Under the pieces are notes generated by a model. The model made no database searches, was not told where the DNA came from, and was given only the letters and a program-made list of their open reading frames with translations. 64,000 nucleotides of DNA, from positions 1 through 64,000 of the forward strand of contig NZ_CP111060.1 in NCBI RefSeq assembly GCF_026250525.1. Direction: 5' to 3'. This document shows, piece by piece, positions 42,422-50,560 of this stretch. Source of the DNA: Chondrinema litorale. Its GTDB lineage: Bacteria > Bacteroidota > Bacteroidia > Cytophagales > Flammeovirgaceae. The position numbers and the translations under genes were made by a program. How positions within the stretch are numbered: position 1 is the first letter of the stretch; each line of letters opens with the position of its first letter.

Positions 42422-44632
42422 ATGATTATTTCACTTTGGAGGTATAGCCATCTAGCACTGGCTATATCTTCCTGTATTTTTATAACAATTGCTTCTCTAA
42501 CCGGTATTGTTTTATCTTTTGAACCAGTTACAAATAACCTATCTAGTAATTATGTTTCTGGAGTAAGTGAACTTAGCCTAGCCGAAACGGTAACACAGCT
42601 AAAATCTAAATATGATGAGGTCTTTAGTCTTGAGGTAGATGTCAATGGCTTTGTGGCTGTATCAGTAATGGATGCAGAAGGTAATATGGGCGATTTCTAT
42701 ATTGATCCATTTACAGGTGAAAAAATAGGTGATTTAATCGATAAATCTTCTATATACGAATTTGCCACTAGTTTACATCGCTCTTTATTTTTAAAAGGTC
42801 TTGGGAGGTTTTTTGTTGGCTTATCTTCTCTTTTACTCTTTTTTATTGCCTTTACAGGAATTATACTCATTATAAAAAGACAGCAAGGAATCAGGCATTT
42901 TTTCTCTAAAATTATCAAAGAAAATTTTTACCAGTATTACCATGTGTATCTAGGTAGACTGGCATTAATTCCGATTGTTATCATTACCCTAACGGGTACA
43001 TATTTATCTCTACAGCGATTTGCTATTATACCCGAAGTAACAAAAACTTCTCACAATATCACTTTTGAAACTTTATCTGAAACACCAGCAATAAACCATC
43101 AAGAATTTCCAATATTTAAGAATATACAACTTTCTGAGGTTCGATCACTTGAGTTTCCATTTTCACCCGATGTAGAAGATTATTACACCCTAAAGCTTAA
43201 AGAAAAAGAATTAGTTATAAACCAGCTTACTGGTGAGGTTTTAAGCGAAGTTGAGTATCCATTAGTTACCTTGCTATCAGATTTGAGTTTAGTCCTACAC
43301 ACCGGAAGAGGCAATGTTTGGTGGGCTTTAGTTTTAGGAGTATCTACATGTAGTATTTTGTTTTTTATTTACTCTGGTTTTAACCTAACACTTAAAAGAA
43401 AACAGAGTAGTATTAAAAATACTTTAAACAAGGATGATTGCGATTACATTATTTTAGTGGGATCAGAAACCGGTTATACCATTCCCTTTGCAGTAGAATT
43501 GCAACAACAGTTATTAAAAGCAGGAAAAAAAGTTTACCTCACAGAACTGAATAGGTATTCTAGGTTTAAACAAATGAAACAGCTTGTTGTAATGACTTCT
43601 ACTTATGGATTGGGAGAAGCTCCTGCTAATGCTAACAAGTTTATTGATTTATTTAACAAAGAAAATCCAAAACAAGCTTATGGTTATTCTATTGTGGGGT
43701 TTGGCTCAAGAGCTTATCCAGATTATTGCAAGTTTGCTTACATAGTCGATGAGCTACTTTTAAAAGATTCAAAAAGTACCAGACTGTTTGAGACTTTTAC
43801 GATAAATAATCGTTCTTGGGAAGCATATATTCAATGGTTAAAAATGTGGGGAACAAGGCAATCTTTAAAATTAGATATTCCTACAAAAAATCCATTAATA
43901 GCAGCTAATAAGAAAAAAGAAGAATTTAAAGTATTATTAAAAACAGAAGCGCACCACAGTTCAGATGACACCTTTTTAATTAAATTGGCTTCAAGCAAAA
44001 AGATAAGATATAATTCAGGAGATTTATTAGCAGTTTATCCATCAGCTGATGCCGCAGAGCGCTTGTACTCTATGTCAGTTACAGCAACTAACCAAATTTT
44101 ATTGAGTGTAAAAAGACATGATAAAGGATTATGTTCAAATCTTTTAAATAGCTTAAAAGATGGAGATATTCTGGAAGGAAATATTATAAAAAATAAGCAT
44201 TTTTACTTCCCTAAAAAAGCTAAAAGTGTAGTGTTAATAAGCACAGGTACAGGCATAGCTCCATTTTTAGGAATGCTAGAACATAATGATAAAAAAATAG
44301 AAACTCATTTATATTGGGGTGCAAGAAATCAAGCTTCTTATAAGTTGTATAGCAATTATATTGAATCATCACTGAATAAAAAACATTTAAACAGGTTTGT
44401 ACCCGCATACTCTAGAGTTGGAGATACAAAAATCTATGTACAAGATTTAATATTAAAAGACAGGTATATTATTGCTCAAACATTGAAAGAAAGAGGTGTG
44501 ATTATGCTTTGTGGTTCTATTGCTATGCAAAAAGGTGTGTCGGAAAACTTAGATAAAATTTGTAAGACAATAAATAAAAAGCCACTGAGCTATTACCAAA
44601 ATAAAAATCAAATAAGAATGGATTGTTATTAA
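42422..44632 (+). CDS. PepSY-flavodoxin-ferredoxin reductase fusion
   Basis: 736 residues. The N-terminal third is a PepSY-TM unit: four membrane segments (about 10-35, 130-155, 180-200, 295-320) with PepSY strands between them and His residues in the helices (SLHRSLF, YYHVYLG) suited to bind haem. It is followed by a flavodoxin domain (LVGSETGYTIPFAVELQQQL, TSTYGLGEAPANA) and an FAD/NADPH reductase domain (RLYSMSVTA, GTGIAPFLGML, LCGSIAMQKGVSE). The order matches a soluble-reductase-fused PepSY protein that passes NADPH electrons outward. In this operon it could reduce ferric siderophores in the periplasm. Confidence 0.9.
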   Translation: MIISLWRYSHLALAISSCIFITIASLTGIVLSFEPVTNNLSSNYVSGVSELSLAETVTQLKSKYDEVFSLEVDVNGFVAVSVMDAEGNMGDFYIDPFTGEKIGDLIDKSSIYEFATSLHRSLFLKGLGRFFVGLSSLLLFFIAFTGIILIIKRQQGIRHFFSKIIKENFYQYYHVYLGRLALIPIVIITLTGTYLSLQRFAIIPEVTKTSHNITFETLSETPAINHQEFPIFKNIQLSEVRSLEFPFSPDVEDYYTLKLKEKELVINQLTGEVLSEVEYPLVTLLSDLSLVLHTGRGNVWWALVLGVSTCSILFFIYSGFNLTLKRKQSSIKNTLNKDDCDYIILVGSETGYTIPFAVELQQQLLKAGKKVYLTELNRYSRFKQMKQLVVMTSTYGLGEAPANANKFIDLFNKENPKQAYGYSIVGFGSRAYPDYCKFAYIVDELLLKDSKSTRLFETFTINNRSWEAYIQWLKMWGTRQSLKLDIPTKNPLIAANKKKEEFKVLLKTEAHHSSDDTFLIKLASSKKIRYNSGDLLAVYPSADAAERLYSMSVTATNQILLSVKRHDKGLCSNLLNSLKDGDILEGNIIKNKHFYFPKKAKSVVLISTGTGIAPFLGMLEHNDKKIETHLYWGARNQASYKLYSNYIESSLNKKHLNRFVPAYSRVGDTKIYVQDLILKDRYIIAQTLKERGVIMLCGSIAMQKGVSENLDKICKTINKKPLSYYQNKNQIRMDCY

Positions 44633-44649
44633 ATATTTCAATTTTTCTC

Positions 44650-44973
44650 TTAATTCTGATTTCTAAAAAATGGAAGATATAGCGTATTATATAGAGCTCT
44701 AGCACCTTCCTTTAAAGTATTAGTCATTTTATAGATGTTTTTACCATCGAGTTTATGATCAGCCATTTTTACATTATAAAGCTGAACTCCTGTTTCAAGG
44801 TGATGTATGCTTAAACCTTTGGTTTTGACCTTAGCTTTCCCAATGTAAAAGGAACATTTAAACTCAGGGTACTCTGTATGAATGAGTGTACCAAAACGAT
44901 CTCCTTTTTTATTATCACGCTCATCAAACCAGATGTGCCAAGGTAAAGATGGAATGTAATCTTCTTCCGTCAT
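44650..44973 (-). CDS. Hypothetical protein
   Basis: 107 residues, soluble. No family recognised; the only notable parts are HIWFDERDNKKGDRFGTLIH and an ETGVQLYNVKM strand. The start (44973) overlaps the stop of the preceding gene by 4 bp, so the two small genes form a unit on the minus strand, convergent with the reductase gene. Some residues (PWHIWFD, GDRFGTLIH) resemble strands of immunity-like or DUF proteins, but I do not call a family. Confidence 0.5.
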   Translation of the reverse strand: MTEEDYIPSLPWHIWFDERDNKKGDRFGTLIHTEYPEFKCSFYIGKAKVKTKGLSIHHLETGVQLYNVKMADHKLDGKNIYKMTNTLKEGARALYNTLYLPFFRNQN

Positions 44974-45257
44974 TCCTCTTTATTATTAGGGTTAAAGATT
45001 TGATTTATTTCATGATCTAACCTGTTATTCAAAATATATTCCCAAAACTCATTGACAGAGACTCTTTTAAAATCACATTCATCACTTTCAATCTTTTTGA
45101 TTAATTTAAACTCTGAAATCATCTTCCCAATTTTAGGATCATAACGTTCCATATCCATCATATAATCATTATCAATTGTAAGCCTTGCAGCCAAGCCATT
45201 GTCAAATATGTAATGCGTGTATGTCATAAGAGTTTCTATATTCAACTTTATAAACAT
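44970..45257 (-). CDS. Hypothetical protein
   Basis: 95 residues; an internal ATG at residue 11 (MTYTHYIFDN) may be the true start. The sequence is acidic and has RLTIDNDYMMDMERYDPK followed by IKKIESDECDFKRVSVNEF, with helix-like C-terminus HEINQIFNPN. No family recognised. It is translationally coupled to the downstream 107-residue gene (ATGA overlap). The pair lies between the reductase gene and an AraC-type regulator gene read the other way. Confidence 0.5.
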   Translation of the reverse strand: MFIKLNIETLMTYTHYIFDNGLAARLTIDNDYMMDMERYDPKIGKMISEFKLIKKIESDECDFKRVSVNEFWEYILNNRLDHEINQIFNPNNKEE

Positions 45258-45332
45258 ACGGATATCACACCATTATTGATGAATGAAATAGTTATATTTT
45301 GAGCGCATACAGTTTTTGGTGAAAAAATTAAT

Positions 45333-46172
45333 GTGTATATGTCTAATAATATTGATAAGGTGAAAGCAATTGAAGAAATAAAACTTTATTACAGACCTAT
45401 TCAGCCATCTGTTCAAACAGAAGACGAGTGGATAACTTATCAAGAAGCCAAACCGAATAAAGAAATAGAAAGCTTTGTGTATTGTTTTTGGCAACTTAAA
45501 ACGCAAAAAACACTCAGTCAACCATTTATATACAGAGTAGTTTCTGACGGGTGCATTGATATATTTTTTAACCACAATCAAGCATCTGAAAATTATATAA
45601 TGGGATTTTGTAGAAAATATACAGAGTTCCCTATTGGCAAAAAGTTTAACTACATCGGAATTCGTTTTTTACCTGCTGCTTTCCCACTGATATTTGGAGT
45701 TAATGCTAAAAGTCTGAGCAACCAATCTCAAAAATTAAAATTAATATTACCAGATTTTTCAAATTGGATTAGCACTAAAATTAAGCCTACAGATTCATTT
45801 GAAATGATTATAAAATCATTAAATGAGAAATTGATATTCTTTATTGAAAGACAAAGTTTTAAATACGATTTACGTTTTTTCAATTCTTTAAATATCATTT
45901 TCCATAAAAATGGTTTTTTGAATATAGAGAAAGACTTAAATACTGGCCTTAGTCCGCGACAACTTCGTAGAGTTTTTAACTTCTATGTTGGAACAACTGC
46001 AAAAACTTTTTGCAATGTTGTACGCTTTCAACATATTTTAAATGCTAAACCTTCAAAGCAAAGTATTAGAAATAATAAACTATACTTTGATGTTGGCTTT
46101 TTTGATCAAGCACATTTTGTTAAAAATTTCAAGACATTTTATGGAGTAACACCTTCACAGGCATTTGAATAG
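45333..46172 (+). CDS. AraC-family transcriptional regulator
   Basis: 279 residues. The N-terminal half (YYRPIQPSVQTEDEWITYQE, then YRVVSDGCIDIFFNHNQ and GIRFLPAAFPLIFG) matches the DUF6597-type sensor region of some AraC regulators. The C-terminal 100 residues are the double HTH: GLSPRQLRRVFNFYVGTTAK and DVGFFDQAHFVKNFKTFYGV ending TPSQAFE. The ligand is unknown. It is divergent from the two small genes to the left and 67 bp before the VOC gene. Confidence 0.88.
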   Translation: MYMSNNIDKVKAIEEIKLYYRPIQPSVQTEDEWITYQEAKPNKEIESFVYCFWQLKTQKTLSQPFIYRVVSDGCIDIFFNHNQASENYIMGFCRKYTEFPIGKKFNYIGIRFLPAAFPLIFGVNAKSLSNQSQKLKLILPDFSNWISTKIKPTDSFEMIIKSLNEKLIFFIERQSFKYDLRFFNSLNIIFHKNGFLNIEKDLNTGLSPRQLRRVFNFYVGTTAKTFCNVVRFQHILNAKPSKQSIRNNKLYFDVGFFDQAHFVKNFKTFYGVTPSQAFE

Positions 46173-46239
46173 TTTTTGTCCGATTTTTACAATTTCCACC
46201 CATTAGTGATCTCTAAATTTGTTCAACAAACTATAAAAA

Positions 46240-46689
46240 ATGAAAGCATTATTATTTACTACATTTTTCTTATCTATAAGCTGGGCAAATGCACAAACTC
46301 AAAGTAAAATGAAATTAAACGCAGGAATTGTAACAGAAAAATTGAATGAGACAAAAGAATTCTACACGAAAAAGTTAGGCTTTGGCATAAGTTTTCAAAA
46401 TGACTTTTACCTTTTGATGCATACACCAGATGGTTCATCAGAAATAAGTTTTTTAAAGCCGAATCACCCTAGTCAAGAACCTATTTTTCAGTCACCTCAT
46501 AATGGAAAAGGGGTTTATTTGACCATTGAAGTTGATGATGTAGACAAAGTTTACTCTCAACTTAAAAATAAAAATATAGCAATGGAAATAGAACTTAGAG
46601 ATGAACCTTGGGGAGACAGACATTTTGCTATTGTTGATCCAAACGGGATAGGGATTGATTTTGTAACCTACACTAAAACTGAAGAATAA
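46240..46689 (+). CDS. VOC-family (glyoxalase-like) protein with signal peptide
   Basis: 149 residues. An N-terminal signal peptide (LLFTTFFLSISWANAQ) precedes one VOC domain: LNAGIVTEKLNETKEFYTKKLGFGISF, then GKGVYLTIEVDDVDKVYSQL and a terminal HFAIVDPNGIGIDFV, the usual DPxGxxxxF ending. VOC domains bind a divalent metal through His/Glu residues. Export of a single-domain VOC protein is unusual. Co-oriented with the AraC gene, which may regulate it. Confidence 0.85.
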   Translation: MKALLFTTFFLSISWANAQTQSKMKLNAGIVTEKLNETKEFYTKKLGFGISFQNDFYLLMHTPDGSSEISFLKPNHPSQEPIFQSPHNGKGVYLTIEVDDVDKVYSQLKNKNIAMEIELRDEPWGDRHFAIVDPNGIGIDFVTYTKTEE

Positions 46690-46848
46690 TATTGATTTTC
46701 ACATCAGAACAAGTCTTAAAGCTGAGGTAGAATATTCTCAGAAAACTAACATTTCTTCCTCGAAAAGGAAATACTGCGATTAATGGACATTTCATAATCG
46801 GTGTCATGCATACTAGTTACAACCACTTCCACCATCATAATTCAAAAT

Positions 46849-47214
46849 CTAATTATTGGCTTTCAAACGTTTTAAAATGACCGACCGTAAACGATCTTCA
46901 TTTTCATCACCCCAATTTCCCAGTGTAGAAATTATGGGAATCAAAGTCTTACCAAACTCTGTTAAACGATATTCCACCTTAGGCGGTACAACAGGATAGA
47001 TTTTTTTGGTAATCAATTCGTGTTCTTCAAGTTCTTTCAATTGAATATTCAGCACACGTCTAGTTGCATCGGGTATTTTGCGTTGCAGTTCGCTTGGTCG
47101 TAAATATCCTTCATTGATGAACCACAACAAACGGATTTTCCATTTGCCGTATAACACTTCACCAATCAAATCCAAGCCACAATTTAGGTTGGGTAAAATT
47201 TTTCTTTCGTACAT
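46849..47214 (-). CDS. HxlR-family transcriptional regulator
   Basis: 121 residues. The HxlR winged helix is clear: NCGLDLIGEVLYGKWKIRLL, LRPSELQRKIPDATRRVLNI and LKELEEHELITKKIYPVVPP, then VEYRLTEFGKTLIPI. It is divergent from the SDR gene with 125 bp between the two starts, the usual arrangement for an HxlR repressor sensing electrophiles and controlling the adjacent oxidoreductase. Confidence 0.93.
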   Translation of the reverse strand: MYERKILPNLNCGLDLIGEVLYGKWKIRLLWFINEGYLRPSELQRKIPDATRRVLNIQLKELEEHELITKKIYPVVPPKVEYRLTEFGKTLIPIISTLGNWGDENEDRLRSVILKRLKANN

Positions 47215-47339
47215 AAAACAAAAATAAACCTATGTTCCAAAATGTGCAATAGGGGAAAAATTTATCCCTATATGAATCGTATTTCCGTACTTGTGAGAAT
47301 GGTATATAAGACGGAAATTTGTCCTAAACATATCAGCCA

Positions 47340-48134
47340 ATGGAACAAGTATTTAATTTCAACAAAGAGTTATCGGGCAAAATTGCATTGGTAACAGGAG
47401 GGACAAAAGGGACAGGAAAAGCGATTGCCGAGCGACTTTTAAATGCAGGTGCAACAGTAATTATTACGGCAAGAAATACACCTGAAACCGCTAACGATGA
47501 ATTGCATTTCATTTCAGCAGACTTAAGTACTTCAACCGGAACAGAAAAAGTAGTTGAAGAAGTATTAGCAAAATATGGGAGATTAGACATTTTGATAAAC
47601 AACTTGGGTGGTTCTGAAACAAAAGGTGGTGGTTTTTCAGTTTTGACAGATGAAGCGTGGGAACATTCCATTCAAACAAATTTGCTTGCACCGGTTCGTT
47701 TAGACAGGGGATTTTTACCTAAAATGCTTGAGCAGAAAAGTGGCGTGATTATTCACATTGCTTCCATTCAAGGTAAGTTGCCGCTTTACGATTCTACTTT
47801 ACCTTATGCAGCTGCAAAAGCAGGATTAATCAATTATAGCAAAGGTTTGTCGAATGAAGTTTCGCCAAAAGGTGTAAGAGTTTTGACGGTTTCACCAGGT
47901 TGGATTATGACTACATCTGCAGAAAAAATGATGGAACGTATTGCAGAAAGCTCAAATACTACCAAAGAACAAGCCACTCAAAGTGTAATGGACGCATTAG
48001 GCGGAATACCTATTGGTAGGCCAGCACAACCTAAAGAAGTTGCCGAATTGATTGGTTTTTTAGTTTCACCAAAAGCCAATTATTTGACAGGTACGACATT
48101 TGTAATCGATGGCGGAACGATTCCAACAATTTAA
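47340..48134 (+). CDS. SDR-family oxidoreductase
   Basis: 264 residues. The Rossmann motif is TGGTKGTGKAIA (TGxxxGxG) near residue 19, the NNLGG motif replaces the usual NNAG, and the catalytic residues are Ser in IHIASIQG and Y-x-x-x-K in YAAAKAGLINYSKGLS. The C-terminus GTTFVIDGGTIPT is typical of the classical SDR group with NAD(P). Substrate unknown. Likely induced by release of the divergent HxlR repressor and co-transcribed with the NTF2-like gene. Confidence 0.92.
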   Translation: MEQVFNFNKELSGKIALVTGGTKGTGKAIAERLLNAGATVIITARNTPETANDELHFISADLSTSTGTEKVVEEVLAKYGRLDILINNLGGSETKGGGFSVLTDEAWEHSIQTNLLAPVRLDRGFLPKMLEQKSGVIIHIASIQGKLPLYDSTLPYAAAKAGLINYSKGLSNEVSPKGVRVLTVSPGWIMTTSAEKMMERIAESSNTTKEQATQSVMDALGGIPIGRPAQPKEVAELIGFLVSPKANYLTGTTFVIDGGTIPTI

Positions 48135-48156
48135 TCATCATCAAAAAAGTTAAACA

Positions 48157-48471
48157 ATGAATTTACCAAAAGTAATAGCAGACTTAGTAAAAGCACAGGA
48201 CAATTTTGACAGTACAGCTTACGCTAATTGTTTTACCAAAACAGCCGTGGTTTTTGACGAAGGGAAAACACACAACGGTAAAGCAGAAATAAAAAATTGG
48301 ATAGAAAAAGCCAACAAGGAATATCAAATAACAATGAAACCGCTTGAATATTCAGAAGCCCAACAGACCTTAAAAGCTGAGATTTCAGGTACCTTTCCGG
48401 GAAGTCCGCTTACATTAACTTATCATTATGAATTTAAAGACGAGTTAATTGAATCGCTGGAAATTGTATGA
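48157..48471 (+). CDS. NTF2-like (SnoaL-type) protein
   Basis: 104 residues. The pattern FDSTAYANCFTKTAVVFDEG, GKAEIKNWIEKANKEY, then strands KAEISGTFPGSPLTLTYHYEF matches the small SnoaL/NTF2-like fold proteins that often follow SDR genes under HxlR control. It begins 22 bp after the SDR stop. Probably a ligand-binding or isomerase-like cytosolic protein; no catalytic residues are apparent. Confidence 0.8.
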   Translation: MNLPKVIADLVKAQDNFDSTAYANCFTKTAVVFDEGKTHNGKAEIKNWIEKANKEYQITMKPLEYSEAQQTLKAEISGTFPGSPLTLTYHYEFKDELIESLEIV

Positions 48472-48569
48472 CAACTGTTAAGGTATTAAATGCCTTGCAG
48501 TAAAAAAATATTCACAAGGATGAGGTTAATTTATATATCTAACAAATTTTGCATTAAAAACTTGAATAA

Positions 48570-48593
48570 GCATATAATGGGCTATTAAGTTAA
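48570..48593 (+). repeat. 24-bp repeat, second copy
   Basis: Same core TATAATGGGCTATTA as at 36107-36130, 21 of 24 identical, same strand. It lies between the NTF2-like gene and the LytTR regulator gene. Confidence 0.55.
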
Positions 48594-48632
48594 AGTTTTA
48601 AAACTATAAAAATGATGATAATTCCTTTAGCA

Positions 48633-49328
48633 TCAACTATTTAATTGTTTCTTAAATGTATTTTTATATACCCGACCTATCGGGACTAATTCTTTTCCTA
48701 CACGAATTTTATTATTAGATACTTTTAGAATATATCTCATATGAACAATGTATGACCGATGTACTTGAATAAAATTCTCATCAAGTTTTTCTGTCCACTC
48801 TTTTAAAGAATGAGAGGCTAGATGTTTTTCAGTATGGGTAATTACCTTAGTATAGTCTCCATCAGATTTAATGAACAAAATATCATTTGCATCTAACTTG
48901 AGGAGTTCGGTTCCTGATTTTACATACATAATGGAATGTTTATCAATTGCATCTTTGCTTGATGGGTTATGTTTTGTCTCTGTCACTGATGCTTTTTTCA
49001 CTGCTTTTACAAAGCGATCAAATGAAAATGGCTTTAACAAATAATCAATCACATTGTATTCAAAGCATTCTAGTGCAAATTCAGAATAAGCTGTAGTGAG
49101 AATAGTTTTAGGAGTTTGCTCTTCTTTTCTTAGAAAATCCATACCCGACATTATTGGCAAGTTGATATCTAAAAACAGCAAGTCAATAGGGTTGGATTTC
49201 AAAAAATCTCTAGCTTCTAAAACGTCTGTAAAAGTTGCCACTAGTTGTAACGTTTTTACTTGCTTAATATATTCTTCTAATATTTCTTGGGCAGGCCCTT
49301 GATCTTCTACGATTATACAAGTCATCAT
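48633..49328 (-). CDS. LytTR-family response regulator
   Basis: 231 residues. The receiver has EDQGPAQEILEEYI, the phosphoacceptor Asp in LLFLDINLPIMSG, and TAYSEFAL before the YNVIDYLLKPFSF segment. The C-terminal LytTR DNA-binding domain is IMYVKSGTELLKLDANDILF, SHSLKEWTEKLDENFIQVHR and the terminal RVGKELVPIGRVYKNTFKK. It is coupled to the kinase gene by a 4-bp overlap. The pair probably controls the TonB operon divergent from it. Confidence 0.93.
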   Translation of the reverse strand: MMTCIIVEDQGPAQEILEEYIKQVKTLQLVATFTDVLEARDFLKSNPIDLLFLDINLPIMSGMDFLRKEEQTPKTILTTAYSEFALECFEYNVIDYLLKPFSFDRFVKAVKKASVTETKHNPSSKDAIDKHSIMYVKSGTELLKLDANDILFIKSDGDYTKVITHTEKHLASHSLKEWTEKLDENFIQVHRSYIVHMRYILKVSNNKIRVGKELVPIGRVYKNTFKKQLNS

Positions 49329-50374
49329 TTTTCTAGCGGTTTTAATTGTAATTCTAATACAACCCTAAAAATGTCTTCTTCATTTACAATGCTCAGGTCA
49401 TGCTTATTTGGGTACAACAGTTTCAGGCGTTTTTTTATGTTTTCAAGTCCAATTCCACTGGCTGTTTGATTGGCCTTATATCTGGTCGAGTAGTTATTTT
49501 CACAAATAAAAGTGAGCAAACCATCTTTTGTTACTTTTGTGTTAATAGAAATCCTAATATTACCAGACTGGCTTCCAGTGCTATGTTTAAAGGCGTTTTC
49601 TACAAAAACAACCAATAGGAGTGGAGAAATAACAAACTGATCTGATTCCAAATCTGTATCAAAACAAACATCTCCTCTGTTTTCAATTTGTAAAATATAT
49701 AGTGAGGTATAATTTTTTAGATGCTCAAATTCACGCGATAATGTAATATAATTTTCTTTACTATCATAAAGCATAAACCTTAAAACAGAAGACAGTTCTA
49801 GGATTATATTTGGCGTTTTAGGAGAGTTTTTTAATGCCTTTGCATATAAATTATTGAGGTTGTTAAACAGAAAATGGGGATTGATCTGCGATTTTAAAAA
49901 TTTAATTTCGCTCTCCTGTACTAAGCTTTTTAACTCATTTAATTCCCGTTGTTTGCGGTTAAAATCCCAGGCTAACTTAAATAATACAAAAATTAAAATA
50001 ATGGGCAAAGTCTCTATTATTGTAAATGAAACGCCTGGAAAATAAGTACCTCTAGTGTCTGAAAAATATATTTGTTCCAAGACAAACTCATCTACTAAAA
50101 CAATTAATACCAGTACAATTATTACTAGCAAGGTGAAAAGCAATGGTTTCTTTTTGTAATAGAGAAACGGCAACAACAAATAATTAATCACTAAAGACCC
50201 GACAAGGTAATTTGTATAGAATGCAAATTTGTAAGGAGCAAAAAGTGAATGAAAAGATACTTGTTCAGTTCCTTCTTGATTGTGTGAGAAGAAAATGAAC
50301 ACTACCATAATAATGATTAATTGATAAATAAGCTCTCGATAGTTATGCTCAAAAAAATTGGCTAAAGACATCAC
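49325..50374 (-). CDS. LytS-type sensor histidine kinase
   Basis: 349 residues. Four membrane helices lie in residues 10-140. The HisKA_7TM/His_kinase domain has FLKSQINPHFLFNNLNNLYA (the NPHFLFN motif with the phosphorylated His), and the ATPase part has PLLLVVFVENAFKHSTGSQ (N box) and TASGIGLENIKKRLKLLYP (G box). It forms a two-component pair with the LytTR regulator. It is divergent from the second TonB receptor gene, so an input from envelope iron-uptake state is a reasonable inference. Confidence 0.92.
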   Translation of the reverse strand: MMSLANFFEHNYRELIYQLIIIMVVFIFFSHNQEGTEQVSFHSLFAPYKFAFYTNYLVGSLVINYLLLPFLYYKKKPLLFTLLVIIVLVLIVLVDEFVLEQIYFSDTRGTYFPGVSFTIIETLPIILIFVLFKLAWDFNRKQRELNELKSLVQESEIKFLKSQINPHFLFNNLNNLYAKALKNSPKTPNIILELSSVLRFMLYDSKENYITLSREFEHLKNYTSLYILQIENRGDVCFDTDLESDQFVISPLLLVVFVENAFKHSTGSQSGNIRISINTKVTKDGLLTFICENNYSTRYKANQTASGIGLENIKKRLKLLYPNKHDLSIVNEEDIFRVVLELQLKPLEK

Positions 50375-50560
50375 GACTCCATTAATCTTTTATCATTTTA
50401 AAATGCATATGTCGTTGGTCGGATTTATCTGTCGTTGACCTATTTTTTTTGCTTAATTCCATCTTAATTATGAGCTTTGTTATTTGTAATTAGTCTAAAT
50501 AAATGGAATGCAATATACTATAATCTCATTAGAACTTCAGCATATTGTTTAAAAAATCCA

